A DNA stretch of 64,000 nucleotides from Takakia lepidozioides. Its lineage: Eukaryota > Streptophyta > Takakiopsida > Takakiales > Takakiaceae. Of the stretch, positions 10,136 to 23,453 are shown one piece after another. Location: contig CM060732.1 in assembly GCA_030704615.1 (NCBI GenBank), positions 71,097,053 through 71,161,052 of the forward strand, read 5' to 3'. Under the pieces are notes generated by a model. That model did not search any database. It was given only the letters and a program-made list of their open reading frames with translations, and was not told the origin of the DNA. The translations under genes and the position numbers were made by a program. The stretch's first letter is position 1. Each line of letters starts with the position of its first letter.

Positions 10136-10755
10136 TACTTGCACGCATTCTATGCATTTATTTTTATCCAACTATAACATCATGACATTCTAATGTAGAT
10201 ATTCTATAAAATAATTCTATATCAATAAAACAAATATTCATGGCAATTCACAATCATAACCACCAAATAGTTAGCAGTTGCATAGTGCACCTCAAGTGAA
10301 CATGGGCTCAAATCCTGCTACCTTGATTGGGTGGTATTAAATTCTCCTCCTTTGTGGATTGTGCCTTTCAGCCTCACACCAAGTTATTTGGAAAGAGTTG
10401 AGTTTTTCCTCTCACTGTACTTAATATGCAGCTTATGGTTTGCCTGGAGGTCTTAATTTTTGTCCTCCTAATTTTTTTTCTCCTAATAATCCCAAATAAA
10501 GTTTTCAGGGGCACCTCGAGTCCCCCAGTCATTAAAAAAAAAAAAAAAAACTCAAAATCAAATCCAAAAAAGTTCTTTCTAGAAAAAATAAAAAATAAAA
10601 AATAAAAAATCCAAAAGACTAGGGCAGGGCTTTGTTCTCCCTCTCCCCCCTTCTCTCTCTGTGTCTCTGTCTTTCTGTCTCTGTCTCGATTCTGAGGAGA
10701 CATTTGGTGGAATTAGTTAGGACGAAGAAGAAGAGAGGAAGAGCAGCAGGGAAGG
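10136..10755. other. AT-rich spacer grading into the proteasome gene promoter/5' leader
   Basis: 10136-10320 is AT-rich without coding signal. 10536-10552 is a poly-A run and 10583-10612 an A-rich aaaaataaaaaat repeat. 10629-10690 is a strongly pyrimidine-rich tract (ctctccccccttctctctct, then tgtctctgtctttctgtctc), typical of plant 5' leaders (Y patch) just upstream of the PSMA1 start codon. Confidence 0.5.
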
Positions 10756-12517
10756 ATGTTCAGAAACCAGTATGACACTGACGTGACCACATGGAGTCCC
10801 GCAGGGAGGCTGCATCAAGTGGAGTATGCCATGGAGGCCGTGAAGCAAGGGAGCGCTGCTGTGGGCGTGCGATCCAAGACCCATGTGATTCTGGCCACAG
10901 TCAACAAGGCGGCATCGGAGCTTTCTTCTCATCAGAAGAAGCTTTTCAAGATTGATAGTCATATTGGCATTGCCATGGCAGGGCTTACTGCGGATGGTCG
11001 TGTGCTGTCTCGTTACATGCGATCCGAGTGTATCAACCATAAGTTTGTGTACGAGGCGCCCTTGGCAGTGGGGCGCTTGGTGGTGCAAGTGGCAGACAAA
11101 GCCCAGGTTTTGGATCTCTCTCTCCTTCTCCCTGCGCTAAACACGGATTCATATCACTTTTCAGTATGTCACTACCAGTAGTCACTCTGAATCCCTGGGA
11201 CTGTCTGGTCGCGAGGTCTGCTTGATAGCTGTGGCAATTTGGGGCTGATTCACATACCCTGGTAGGTGACATTCCCGCGATTGGTCCTCGAACAGTTAGC
11301 ATTCTGCTGGGAGTATACTCGCAACCTACACTCCAGCCAACGATAAATCACTGTCAGGATGACCTACCGGAACGTCCTCTGTGTATTAATTGGCTTTTTG
11401 TGGCCTGTCAAAAATCTGGGTGGAGTGGGTTGGGTTGCTGGCCATAAGGAGGAGTGGTGGAATATGAATCTTGGTTTATGTCCTGTCTGATCGATCGGTT
11501 GTGCACTTGGGTGGAGTGTAAATGCACTGCATCGAGCACGATACAATTCTCTGTGATGAAATAGGGTTCAGCGGAACTCAAAGGCACAAGCTAGTGACTG
11601 CATCTTTTCACGTTTTAGGGCCTGGTTACACATCCGCAAAATTTCAGCCCTAACTGACATGTTGAAATGCAAGTGGTGGAAATTTTCATTCTTGCATGGA
11701 TGACACTTTATACGAGGCTAAAATGTGCCTTTGCCATGTGAAATGTTTGTGATATATTGGTCAGTCATGTGCAGCCCAGGCCCCAAACCTATTGGGGTTG
11801 CCCATGAATTTGGGAATCAGAGTGGCAAGGCCTTTGGTGCAAGAGTTATGCATGTGCAAAATGTAGTGAACTGAAGGACTGTGCTTACCCCTTTTCTGTT
11901 TCCATGTCTTCTGTGCATTCTCCTTCTTCTTAATTCATAGGGAGCATGTGGTATCTAGATCCTCTAGTCCAAACAGGAAATATTGTACAGCTCGTTATCA
12001 TCTTTTCTGGTGAGTGCAGGTGTCAACGCAACGTTCATGGAAGCGACCCTATGGAGTTGGGTTGCTGGTTGCAGGGTTGGATGAAGTAGGGCCACATCTC
12101 TATCAGAACTGCCCTTCTGGCAACTACTTTGAGTATCAGGCTTTTGCCATTGGGTCCCGTTCACAAGCTGCAAAGACTTATCTCGAGCGCAAATTTGAGA
12201 GCTTCATGGAGTGCTCCAAGGACGAGCTAATGCGCCATGTTCTGCTTGCTGTGAAAGAGTCATTGCAAGAAGAGGAATTAACCCACAGTAACTGTGGAGT
12301 TGCTATCGTAGGAATTGATGAACCCTTTGTTATTCTGGATCCTAAGACACTACAGGCTTACATTGATGCGTTGGATGACACCAAAGATGAGCAAAGTGCA
12401 AGGGAAGAGGTAGAGACAGAGGAGAGACAGGGTGCGAGTATCCGACAGGATAGTGGAGGCTCGAGAGGTATTGCGGTGGGGGCTGGTGATGATGGGCCAA
12501 CAGACATGGAGACTTGA
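10756..12517 (+). CDS. PAF1: 20S proteasome subunit alpha type-1 (alpha6)
   Basis: This is a non-catalytic alpha-ring subunit of the 20S proteasome core, which gates substrate entry for ubiquitin-dependent protein turnover in nucleus and cytosol. Exon 1 is 10756-11106 and exon 2 is 12020-12517, joined in phase 0 ([14 protein letters not shown]) to give 282 residues, the usual family length. The N-terminus [19 protein letters not shown] followed by [17 protein letters not shown] is the proteasome alpha signature (the YD..TTWSP..R..QVEYA helix H0). [14 protein letters not shown] and [20 protein letters not shown] are also diagnostic, as is the variable acidic tail after about residue 245. The start ATG opens the signature directly. 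The intron (913 bp) has an unusual donor, CAG/GTTTTG, with a normal AG acceptor (gtgcag/GTG). A pyrimidine-rich leader precedes the gene. It is convergent with the GOLD gene. Confidence 0.97.
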
Positions 12518-15500
12518 GTTTGGGTGCTGCCAAGTAGCTGTTCCACGATTTCAAGAGACACAGAAGATGCTAGTTCAAATGTGGGGGGATGGAAAAGGGA
12601 AGTAGGGAAGGCACAGTAGGTTTATTACCCGTGTTTGCGGGAACACCTCGTCTTCCTTTTGGAGTTGGCGAAGGGATACAGTTCAACATCTCCCAAGTAT
12701 GCTGTGTGAGCTCGGGTCATAATTTTCATCTTACTTGTTGCAAGGTCATTTCCCAGCTTCATTTTGGTGGCCAATCTACCAAATCAATTTTACCCATTCA
12801 TTTTGTCAATAACTTAGTCGGAACTGAGGGGGGTCGCACTAGACTCTTGGTACAAATCAAAATGCAAAGAAGGATTACCTCCTGACAGTGGAAGTGGGCC
12901 ATTTGATATCTTACATTTTGTGCTCTCCTGTGAACTGCATGGGTGTAGTTGTTTTGGTCGCTATAATCCTGAAGTTCCTCATAAGGCTTGATTCTGAAGG
13001 TTACATGGTTCTTCGAGTGTCAGCTTCGTGCTGTTGCCTGTTGTTGGTTAGTCAGTAACGATGTACTCAATTGTATATAGCTTCACCATTAGACTTTGTA
13101 GACATGCGCCCTTAAACCCTTGTGGGATGTAACATTTAACCCTTGCAGCTTGGTGCAATCTCAATTTAATGCCTCTCTTTGCATGGAGCGTATACTCTGA
13201 TGTGGAACACCAACATTGGCCAATGGGCCTATGCTTGTATTCTTGTGCTCATGAAAGTGACCTGTTGCACTTTGGTGTGACACTTTCCTTGGTGGGAGTG
13301 TGAGGCATGTTGATTGGATTGGTCTCCCATTGATAGATATGCAGCCACATTAGATCTCACTGGGAAGGGCAGCGAGTCTTGAGATTACTCAAACCCAACT
13401 GAGTAGAGCATTGACAGGTTCTTCTCCCGCCCACTCCTGCTGGGTGAAATTTAGGTTGCGGAGTAAAATACTTTGAACTCCTTGGTTGACCTATCAGTAC
13501 TCCCTGGGTATCGGTAATGAAGCTTTTACTTGGCTGCCTAACTGTTGAAGCAAGGAAGGATAGACGATGTCCCTGGTGCAATGCAGTTGAGTATCACCCT
13601 TGCACGCTCCAGCTCCTCATGGCAGGAGGGAAAGAGAGATTTAAGTCAGGCCTATAAATTGCTTTCATAACAGTAAATGGTGTCTTGCAAAGTCCCTGAA
13701 AGTGGACCGAAGGAGAATATTTCAGAAGTACTACTAAAGGGTATCGCTTGTTACTCAAGTTTTTGTGGAGTGGGCCATTTGATATCTTATCAGCTGTAAC
13801 TACTACCTGTGACTGTGGGCACTGAATGATTTGCTGCAAGAGAGCATTGCCTGTGTTGCACTCCCCTGTCACAGCTGTGGAACATCTTTTCCGTGGAGGG
13901 AACCAGATCAATCCACAGGTCGATATAAATTTGTTAGCGTGGAAGGCAAAAGACAAACGATTCACCGTTACCAAGTAGCTGGCCATGGCTGATACGAACA
14001 TGAGGAAAGGGGGCCTAGCCAGCATGAACATACTTTGGCGTGAGGAATCACTGTTACTTCTGTTGCAACTTGTGGACATATTGAGCAAGTTTGATGTATG
14101 CTAAAGACAAAATAATGTGGACCTGCTTCAGTGCAAGTTCTGGGCTGATTCAAAAAGTGTAATACTAGCTTTGACAACAACCAGAAGGATTGCTTCAGGA
14201 AGGTTTCAATATGGTTACAATTTTGTGTCATATCATAGCACCATATTCTCCAGTAGCACAGGTGCAGCACTGCAGGAGCCGTGCACAATGATGGATGATT
14301 TCTGGTCTCTCTGTGTCATGCACTCCTAAACATTTACAAAGCACTAACAGATAAGTGATGTGAGATGACTCTTGATAAAGTGTACCCTCTGACACGTGAA
14401 ACTCACTATAGTTCTGCATAGCATAGTTCAAAGAGGGATGCGCAATAAGCACACAATATCGAAGCATCAATGGAAGAGGAGGTTCTCCACTGCCACAACC
14501 TGAAGCAATCCTGAATGATCAGATGAACTGATACCATGGGGCACCTCTTGACTGACAGCCAGTAGGACCCATTTTACATGTCTTCTGCACAACAGCGACC
14601 CCTGAAAACGTAAATGACCCTATCTACATCCTATTGTAGTTACTGCCCCCAATCACCAATCAATTATTTAAATCTTTCTAAAAGGACGACATACCTCTCC
14701 CGACAAAGTGGGAATGCTGGTCTTTCATGTAGTCTTCATGATTTTGCCCACATGATGGCAGCCACATTCCCCAAAAGAAAGAGTAACATTTGCAAAAGGC
14801 TGGCAAACCCACATTTCACCAATGCCCCGTCCATATTCTTCCATGTGGCACTCAAGAATGCAGATACATTGCATCAACATTCTCACTACCTTCTCCATGC
14901 ACTTGACCAAAGAATGCAAAGTTTGTGCTGATAAATCATTTCCACCATGACTAAATTGTCCTGCCACTGACAATAGATCCACATGCAATTTCTTCTAACA
15001 CCAGTCCACGAATTACCCAATGCTTCCATCGGCAGTCAGGTAGGAATGATTATTCCTACATTGCCCTTTGTATGAGAGGCATGGAAGAATGGTAGATCCC
15101 GTGTCTTCAATGGTCGCAATGCAATACATATAAGAAGTGAAGTCACAAGGTGTTGCTTCTCCACCATGGCTTAAGCATTGCCTTCTACCGGACTTCAAGA
15201 CTTGCAGATGCTTCAACCATTGAGAGAACTTCATTTGTTGATAGTGTGTCTAGGACTGGGGGAATGGCATCCACTTTGTAACGCAAGAACTGCCACAATC
15301 CAGAATAGCGCCATATAATATAAATAGATCATCCACAGGTGCTCTTTACATCCACTTGATTTGTCAAATTTCTAACAGTATAGTTGAATAGCTGAATGAT
15401 GTATATGCAAGAATCTTCACTGCTGCCACCTATAGATTGACTGGTTTTGAGGAGCTAATATAATGTCTTCCAGCCAAATAGACCTGGGAAAGCTTTGAGC

Positions 15501-15958
15501 ATTCCATTTGGCGGCTGTACCACCACTATTCAGGTACTGCTAATGTGGTCTTTCAGACACCTTCCATGAGAGATGACTAGTGGACCAAAGCTAACAGTAA
15601 ACCAGAAACCATACATACTATCCAGATTGATGCAAACACTCATTTATACGATGCATGCATATGAATTTTCCACATTCTGTTCAAACTACCGTCCCTGTTG
15701 GTTATATTGGAAATTGCAAGTCAGTAACTTTTATGTCCCGAACTCGAGATAGCTTGCAGTCAAGGAGGTATGCTCCCAAGGTTCTGAAGGGTCCACCCCT
15801 TTTCCAGTACATAAAGGTGTTTACAGTAGCTAACCATTTCTGAACCTTTTCTTGCTTCACAGTAATTCTTGTAGTTGCCCACTCAACTTCTTCGAAGCCA
15901 ATTCATGATTTCCTGAAGCGAACCCTTAGTGTTCCAGCATATTTGGTTGTTATCATAC
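12518..15958. other. Region between two convergent genes; 3' UTR and non-coding DNA
   Basis: The stretch follows the PSMA1 stop and precedes the last firm exon of the - strand GOLD gene. Short open frames occur on both strands, but none has homology or paired splice signals I can defend. A 25-bp near-identical motif (gggccatttgatatctta) occurs at about 12896 and 13772. The final exon and 3' UTR of the GOLD gene must lie in its right part (15.7-15.96 kb). Confidence 0.5.
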
Positions 15959-18900
15959 CTTGCGATTGAAAGTCGAGTAGCTATTATCCCAAATCAGCTT
16001 GTAATAGCCAACTGATGGTGAATAGAAGTTTCCCTGCACATCACACGCCCAAGATCAAAGTTACGCATTGTTAATTAAATAGGGCTCTTCTCCATATAAT
16101 GGCTAAACTGCTAGCTATCTCTGTCACCCGTGCTAGGAAGATGCACACTTAAGCTATAAAGGCAGCTTCTGATGCCAGACATCCTCGAAGGTCCAAAGCT
16201 ATGGTACCTGATGTGCATCATATCGTTGGTAGGGGAGCATTGGCAGCTTAGCTCTTGATGCATCTACAAACTCCACACTAAAGCCAACATCCTGAAAATG
16301 CAACGTTTTAAAGTCCGTGAATTTAACTGGAAGCCAATGTGCAACCATAAACCGTTCTGTAGATGTTGAATGAAGCACTGTATATAACTGTATTAGTAAA
16401 ACCACTTTTGAGTATGCATGGATGTAACGGAAACAAAATCCCTATGAAATTCCACCACAGACCAGATGCGGGTCCACACAATTTGTCTGTTCTCTGTCAT
16501 CTGTCAAGTATGCCCAATTTCTTTCAGGCATTCCCCGTCAGGAGCAGAAATAACAGGACTGGCAGTGAGGAGTAATGGTACCTTTCCAGATGTCAATCGA
16601 AAATCCCAAGCAACCAAAGAGCCCTCACACTCCACCGTCACCAAAACCTGTGAGAGGAACAACCAACCAGATGCCAACATATTTCAATACTAACATGACC
16701 TAAAGACAACAATGTTCCATGACATGCTCTAGCTCTTCCATGTGCTATGGTAGAAGCAGCAAAATGCAGTATTATGTCACTATGTCTTCAAGATCCAAGA
16801 GATGAAAAAACATACAAGTTTTCCTTGTGATAGATTTTGCTCTCAATGTAACCTAAATCTGTGAGGACCACCCAACTCGTAACTGGAGGTGGTAACTGCT
16901 GCCTACTACTTCACATAGGATTCCAAGTTTTGCTTATGAACATACAAGTTTTCCTTGTGATAGATTTTGCTCTCAATGTAACCTAAATCTGTGAGGACCA
17001 CCCAACTCGTAACTGGAGGTGGTAACTGCTGCCTACTACTTCACATCAGGATTCCAAGTTTTGCTTATGCTTTAATTCTCACCTTTGTAGTGTGTATGTA
17101 TTTGCAAATCAATTATTCAGACCTGCTGCATGCTGAAGGTTACATCAGAACCAGTCCAAAGTATTTAAAAATACCTTAAAAATCACGCTCTCGGGAAACT
17201 TAGAAGTATGGTACCAGCCTAGACCACTATGCTCTGCTCACCTCATGTGTCTTCCCTGCCGCAATGATTGTCTCCTTGAAGTCATTGGCTGTGACACTGC
17301 ATCGCCCCCATATTATCTAGCAATGTCAGCTACTCCCCTTAATTTCCCAGTATAATAGCTGTGCATTGGTACTGCTGAATAGCCAAAGAATGAATCATTT
17401 TGTCCCCTTGACTCAGGGGGGCAAAACAGCAACCTTGCATATTTTAGGTTGCTGAAACCAGCAAGGGACAAGATGTGACATATACTTGCAGAGAAGAAAT
17501 GGTCAAGAATAAATGCACGATGGAAGGTCTCAAGAGTGCACCCTCCATCTGCAACTCCAGCTTCCTCAGGAGAAATCAGAAATGGAGAGTTCTCGAACAC
17601 ACCCCTGCAACCAACCCATGGCTCCACATAGTTTTCAAATAACAACACAGAAAAAGTAACAAGACTTTGAATAATGCACACTGAACACCACTCTTTAGAT
17701 CCAATAGCATGAGTCTAAAGTGATTACAATTAGCAACATCTGTTCATAATGTTCTCAAGTCTTTCACATTCCCAACATGTTCCCATGTAAACCACAAAAT
17801 AAGCTACTGAAGTGTATGTGTATACATGCCATGGGCTTTCAAAAATTGACTGAAGATGGCCTAAAACAGTCACAAGGATGCCAAGACTCATATATACACA
17901 AGCAACTACTGACAGCTACATTCACATAGCTCCCCAGCTGAAGAGAAAAAAGGAGGGGAACTGCAAAATAAGAGGGCTGGGATGAGTAAAAGGCCTTTCG
18001 TTGAAGACTTGGAAGGCCTCTTGGGCGGACTCATTTGTGTGGGTACCTACTGCTCTATGAACTTTTCTAGCTCCATTGAGGTGTTGGTTGGATGGAGGGC
18101 CCAAGGATAGTCTCCTGAAAGACTTGAAGAGATAAGCTAGCAGGCTAACACTTTCTGTGATTGCAAACAACAATCCATTCCAAAGCAGAGGATTTTTCAC
18201 CATAAGTTGAAATCAAAGAGCTATACCCTATGAAGCTGAGATAACGACTAAACTCAGATGTATACGCCTTCACTGACTGCTCCAGCAACCCTAATAGCTC
18301 ATGTGTCGGCCTGTTCTCACACATACAGAACACTCACATTATAACAAATCACAGAGTGCGCACTAAGATCACAGCCCAACAATCCACAATTGGGTGAGAA
18401 TGCAGATGGAAAAATCACACTGCACGAAATCGGGTCGGAATCACAGGGAACTGCAAAACATGTAACTAAAAGTGAGAGAGCCGTACGAAAGGGGGTGGTT
18501 GAACGAGGACCACCAAACGGCAACAAAGGCACGGAGGGCAAAAGCAAGTCTCGTCAGATCATAGAGGGGAGGTCCGTAGCGCTCGCGCTGTTCTTCCATA
18601 GGCCTGCCACATCTTCTCATGTTAGCCAGTGGCATTAGATCATAGCTCACTTATGTTGCATCCACTAGATTCTAAAATAAACTGCCCCAACCAGGCAGAG
18701 TTCCTCTGGAAGCAGAAAATTGAGTGATTAAATGCAATTTGCAACCTGATGCTGCTTTGACAGGTCATGTATTACCTCGATGTCCATGGACAATTTCACC
18801 TTTCATTAGAGCTATTATAGATTCTGCAAAATGACTCCTGATATTAAAAAGATAAATCAAAATCAAAGGTTCTCTACACCTGCGATACAACAACTTGTTT

Positions 18901-21757
18901 GCTGTAGAGATAGAAATAGTGATAAGTGTCACATACCCATGGTCATCATTTATCTGACAAACAAAGTCCAGCAGTACCTGCACCCCAATAAGGTGCCCAC
19001 TATTAGCATCCGAACAAAATGTTGAGTGATACAGGCAAATAAAATAGAATATTATCGTGTATATTAGGTTCTTGGCAATACCATTCACAGTAAAGAGAGA
19101 GCTGGGATACAATGTTGGGCCGTCTCTGCATGACATTGAAGCTTACTGCAACAGTCTTTGACAAACCAGGACACAAGAAAGTTATGTCCTGTTCATGTTA
19201 TCTATAGGACAAATCTGTTTGGATTAGCCATAAAGACTGCATCATATAGCTACAGAGGGTACCTGTGGCACGCCCACAAGCAACTTGACAAGAGTTCTAA
19301 AGACTCCAGTCGTTGAGCCTAGCTGTGCTAATTGTCTCCGTCTGCCATATGACCACATCCAAAATCGCTTACTCAAATCTGAAAGATTCAATTCACTTCT
19401 ATGTACAAACATTATGACAATGTGAAGCACTGCAGGTCATGTCCACATGATCAGAGACCACTTTGACACCTATTCCCAAAATTCTACTACCTTCAGATGT
19501 GTCCCTCTACCGCTTCATGTCTAAAATTTTGATGACAGTTCAGACGAGCTGGTTCACATCTCCCTTTGCTCTAAAGCAAAGACCTCACCTTTCCATCTGT
19601 TGTTTCCAAAGAAGAGAGTACTTGTCACGAATGCTGCCTCCCATCAGCATAAGGTTCTCCACCTCAGCTTGGCGTCTCCTTTCGGAGCGTTCACGCTGCT
19701 GCTTCACAAGTACCCCCCGAAAATCCTGAGGCATATACGAGAGAACTGTTCCAGAGCCATGTAAGTGACTTTTCTCTTCATAGACCATGACCACTCCTAA
19801 CAAACCCTCCTCTCCAAACCTTCCCCCTCCTCTTCTCTCCAGGAGCACAAAAATCTCTCTCAAAAGACACAGTACTCTAGCAACCTAAAATTACACATGC
19901 TTTTTTGCTGCATAGCCTGAAAGATTTCCCAAATGGGCAACTTGCACCAAAGGAAAGCACTGAATCTATATGACCTGCTACACAAGTGCACCTGGCAGAG
20001 TACAAACACAAACTAAGAAAAGCCATCACCATTCTGATTGTATTACCGTTGCGGAACATCCAATTCTGGATTTTTAATTTAATAATGTGGTACAATCGTT
20101 AACCACAAGAGCAGGGCATGCCAGGCTCACCCATGCTGAATATCCCTTCACTGTTTGAAGTCTGGAAAGCTTCAATTGTGGTCAAAAAACTTTGCATCTC
20201 CTCGCCCAATCTCACCAGGCTGGCCGCAACTTCCTCCAGCGAGGGTGTGTCCTGGGTTTTGAGCTGGCCAATCCCAAACAACGAGGATGCAGCAGTTTGA
20301 CCAGAGGCCTCACACAGCAGAACCCCCGCCAGGTGTGTTTCCAGCATACTACTTGATCTGGTTTCACCAAATCATTGCTGCAGATCTAGTGGATACTCAA
20401 ACGACTATCTACTCAACCTGTCTAGTTCTGAAGAAGTCGCTGTCTGACAGCCAGTTATTTTGTGTGCAGTGTGGGAGGACTCACAGAATCAGGCCAATTA
20501 TCCTTGTTCAGTAAGAAAATAATTTCTTCGACTGATTCTCGGTTTCTCCAAAGATTCTCATCGATCTTCTGAGGTGGACAGAATTCCAACCCTGCATCTA
20601 ACTCTTCGTTGCCTGTATACCCACATGGACACCCTGGTCGGCAATTCAGATAGACATGAGAGACTTGGGAAGTTGTAATCACCTAGATCCTTGCCAATCA
20701 GAACAAGGTGGCAACAACCTATAGCCGTGATACTTCATAGATAGAGATAGGAAGGGGTGGCTCCTTCCTCTAAGACCTTGCAAACGCCTGGTAGCCCGCA
20801 CAAGAGCCTAGGCAAAGACAAGCAGCACCTCCCTACATAAGTGGTAACTGCAGTGGCTGAGATCTGCAGAATGTACAACCTACCCACCAAATGAAAATTC
20901 TTCTTGGCTTGCAAAATGGGAGCCTCAGCTCGCAGAAGTCCCCACAAAATATATAAGCAATTACGTGAAGGCAAACTGACAACTAATAATTGCAAGTCTA
21001 GGTCGGGATCCAATGCTTGCAACTCCTCATCACAACATACTCAAGTGGGTCTGGGGTCACAATACCCTAATTGCAAAGCACGTTACTTTCCGATTATACA
21101 CAACTTTTAGGCCATGTACTTCGATCCTACTTTCTTCCAACATCAAATCTTCATAAACGCAAACCTGTAGCACCCTTAAACTCAATTCCTCTTTCAGTCA
21201 TTTTACAAGACTTAAGACACGCCAGACAGATCCAAATCGAAGGCCCTCCTATTTATCATATAATAGGACTCCTGTATTGATCTAGTATTATGAGAGATAT
21301 TCAGTCCAAGGAAAGTTTTGAACAGGCTCATTTTGCCGCTGCAGTGACATCCCGAGAAGCTTACAGCTACGTTGCGAAGCACCGAATCCACTTCCCCTCC
21401 CCAATCCAATAAAACGAATACACCACACAGGACAACCCAAAATCCGGTAAATACAACAATCTGAATGCTCACAGTACCCGAGGTTTAAAATCATCGTTCC
21501 CGAATAACTATAAGCAGATCACCGCGCTGCCCTACCTGAACGAGGATTTGAAATTGAATGACGCACTAGAAGTGTCGGAATGCAAAGCTACCTGAAACAT
21601 CATCCAGCCTCTCTGCAAGAATGCGAGAAGCCTGTTCCTTGAGCGAGCTGGTGAGGGACGTGACATCAGATGCCAGGGGGGGAAACGGATACTTGTCATA
21701 GAATTTGGATAGAAACGCCTTGGTGATCGGCACCAATCCCACTGCCGACGATGCCAT
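15959..21757 (-). CDS. GOLD-domain protein with N-terminal coiled-coil region (FYCO1/TMED8-like GOLD)
   Basis: Fourteen exons were read on -: 21592-21757, 20485-20612, 20131-20308, 19589-19745, 19263-19341, 18937-18977, 18519-18603, 18227-18315, 17486-17604, 17242-17288, 17002-17028 or 16872-16898, 16582-16647, 16208-16291, 15959-16033. All junctions keep phase, giving about 447 residues. The N-terminus is MASSAVGLVPITKAFLSKFY; the middle has helical, charged parts (PQKIDENLWRNRESVEEI, QQRERSERRRQAEVENL). The end is a GOLD beta-sandwich: VLVTVECEGSLVAWDFRL, DVGFSVEFVDASRAK, LPYQRYDAHQ, GNFYSPSVGYYKLIWDNSYS. GOLD domains mediate protein or lipid contacts in Golgi/vesicle traffic; the exact role here is unknown. 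Exon 7's donor (GCC/gtttgg) is weak. The last exon after NRK is not resolved; the next 50 bases contain a tempting TLRVRFRKS-stop but no usable acceptor. Confidence 0.75.
16809..17069 (+). repeat. 130-bp near-perfect tandem duplication inside the GOLD gene
   Basis: catacaagttttccttgtga begins at 16811 and again at 16941. The two 130-bp copies differ by essentially one inserted base (cacataggatt versus cacatcaggatt). Each copy carries the same candidate 27-nt exon on the - strand (QLPPPVTSW; acceptor ggcag before it, donor gtggtc after it), so the GOLD gene has two equivalent micro-exons, at 16872-16898 and 17002-17028. Confidence 0.9.
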
Positions 21758-23453
21758 CGCCCTCACCCTCCCAAGATCTCTTCTTTCTCACAAATGCCGC
21801 AAATCCTCCCCAGCCTACTGAATCCAACATCGATCCATCACCAGATCGCCTCCAAAATCCTTCCAGACCCGCAAAGCAGAAATTTTAATCTGAATCTGAA
21901 TCTGAATCGATTCAACTGCATGGATCTGCGAGACAAGCTTCCACACCGAGCAATCTCGTCTGGAAGCAACAAGCAACCACCCCCATTTTTACCGCCGTCA
22001 CCATTCACCCCACCAGTTAAAACAAATCGTTTGATATTATTATTTCTGGGAATATGGACCATTTAGCGCACTCATTGCGAGTAACTGGCGATATTACGAG
22101 ATCCCACGCAGGGGCGTGAGTAGGGGGATTTGAACACGGTACTTCTGGAAAAAGTCACATAAAGTGCAATGGGATATACCGGCTGCTTCCGGTATCTACG
22201 GGGCTATGTCCCAGAAAGATGCCACGTGGCGGGTCGCAGGGGTATCTTCCTCCGCATTTTTGGCCCTGGCCCGGGCCACCGGCCAGAGCCGGCGGGCCCG
22301 CAATGTTGACGGCTTCCAGCCGGTGATGGATGAGATGGATGATTATCCGTCCGGGTGGGCCATCAATAAGCGCGCATCATCCATCGGGGAGACCTCGTCG
22401 GCCCGATGAAGGGGCGGGCATAGGACCGGGAGGGCCGTTACGGGTGGGGGTCGGCCGAGGCCGGGCTTCAGCTGGCGTTGCTTGCCCTAACCGTTATTTA
22501 CCCGCCACGCGCGCTCTCGTCTTGCCCTCCCTCTCTCTGCATTGTCTTCTTGAAGTTCTGAACTGTTCAAAGCAGTGCATGGGTGTCTAAGAGCTTCAGC
22601 TTTTTCTCTCTCTTGTCTCCGATGTACAGGTCGATGACAGAGGTTATTTTGGAAGTTGTGTCGTAGATGTCTGACTACAACTCGCTTTCTCTCATTCTTC
22701 TAGAGGCTAGCAGAATGTTTGGAATGCTGTAGATTCAAGAAATGACATGGGTCTTCTATAGTTAGGCAATACGCCTTCATTGCTCCTTGCTGATTATAAG
22801 GGCTTCGTTGAAACGTGGGTGGGTGTGGCTTTGTTGTCTTGATCCAAGATATAGGGTAGAGTCTTGGAGGGGCTTTGCCCCACAAAATCCCTCATTGCAG
22901 GGAGAGAGGACCTGCTAGTTTTCAAACTGAAGAAAAATAATGGAATGAGGGTGCGATGTAAGAAAATTAGAGTCTAGCCAAACTAAACCCACAAGACAAT
23001 GACCAGTGCAACCACCAGCCGAGCTCTGTTGCTTAATTCTTGCCTGTGCAGGAAAGGCAACCATCAATTTAAAGAGCAGATTATTCCTGTTTTGAAGCAT
23101 TAAAGCTTTGGAAAGAGTTTCACATGCAGCAATAACAAACCTGCATGGAAAATTGTTGAGCACTCCTGGAGAACTTATCTGCTCGTTCATGGAATTTCGG
23201 CCGCCAAATCAGGCCTTGTAGTATTCAAAGTTCTACTTTGCATTCCTCTGAAGACCCAATCCATAGCACTTGCGCTCGTGCTCCACACATGAAGCAGTGT
23301 TACATGACTAAAATAAGTGAAATTTGTCATAAACCCCATGGCACTTTGGTAGACAATGTAATGAGATGATCCAAAACACAGATTGAACCTGGAGACAACA
23401 AAGAGAAGCCACATGTAGACTGACAGTGGTACTAGACAAGTGACTGTCCAACC
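21758..23453. promoter_or_regulatory. Head-to-head intergenic region of GOLD and CFAP45 genes
   Basis: The two genes point away from each other. The stretch holds the 5' leaders and promoters of both. A tandem tctgaatctgaatctgaatc lies at about 21890-21909. 22200-22500 is GC-rich (ggccctggcccgggccaccg) and may be a promoter-proximal CpG-rich patch. No convincing gene is visible between 22 and 23.4 kb. Confidence 0.4.

Noticed and set aside
13357-15234. Open frames on - at 13357-13581, 13594-14088, 14725-14988 and 15013-15234 as additional exons of the GOLD gene
   Set aside because: They have no similarity to GOLD proteins, no consistent splice phases and contain low-complexity sequence; they lie past the conserved C-terminus.
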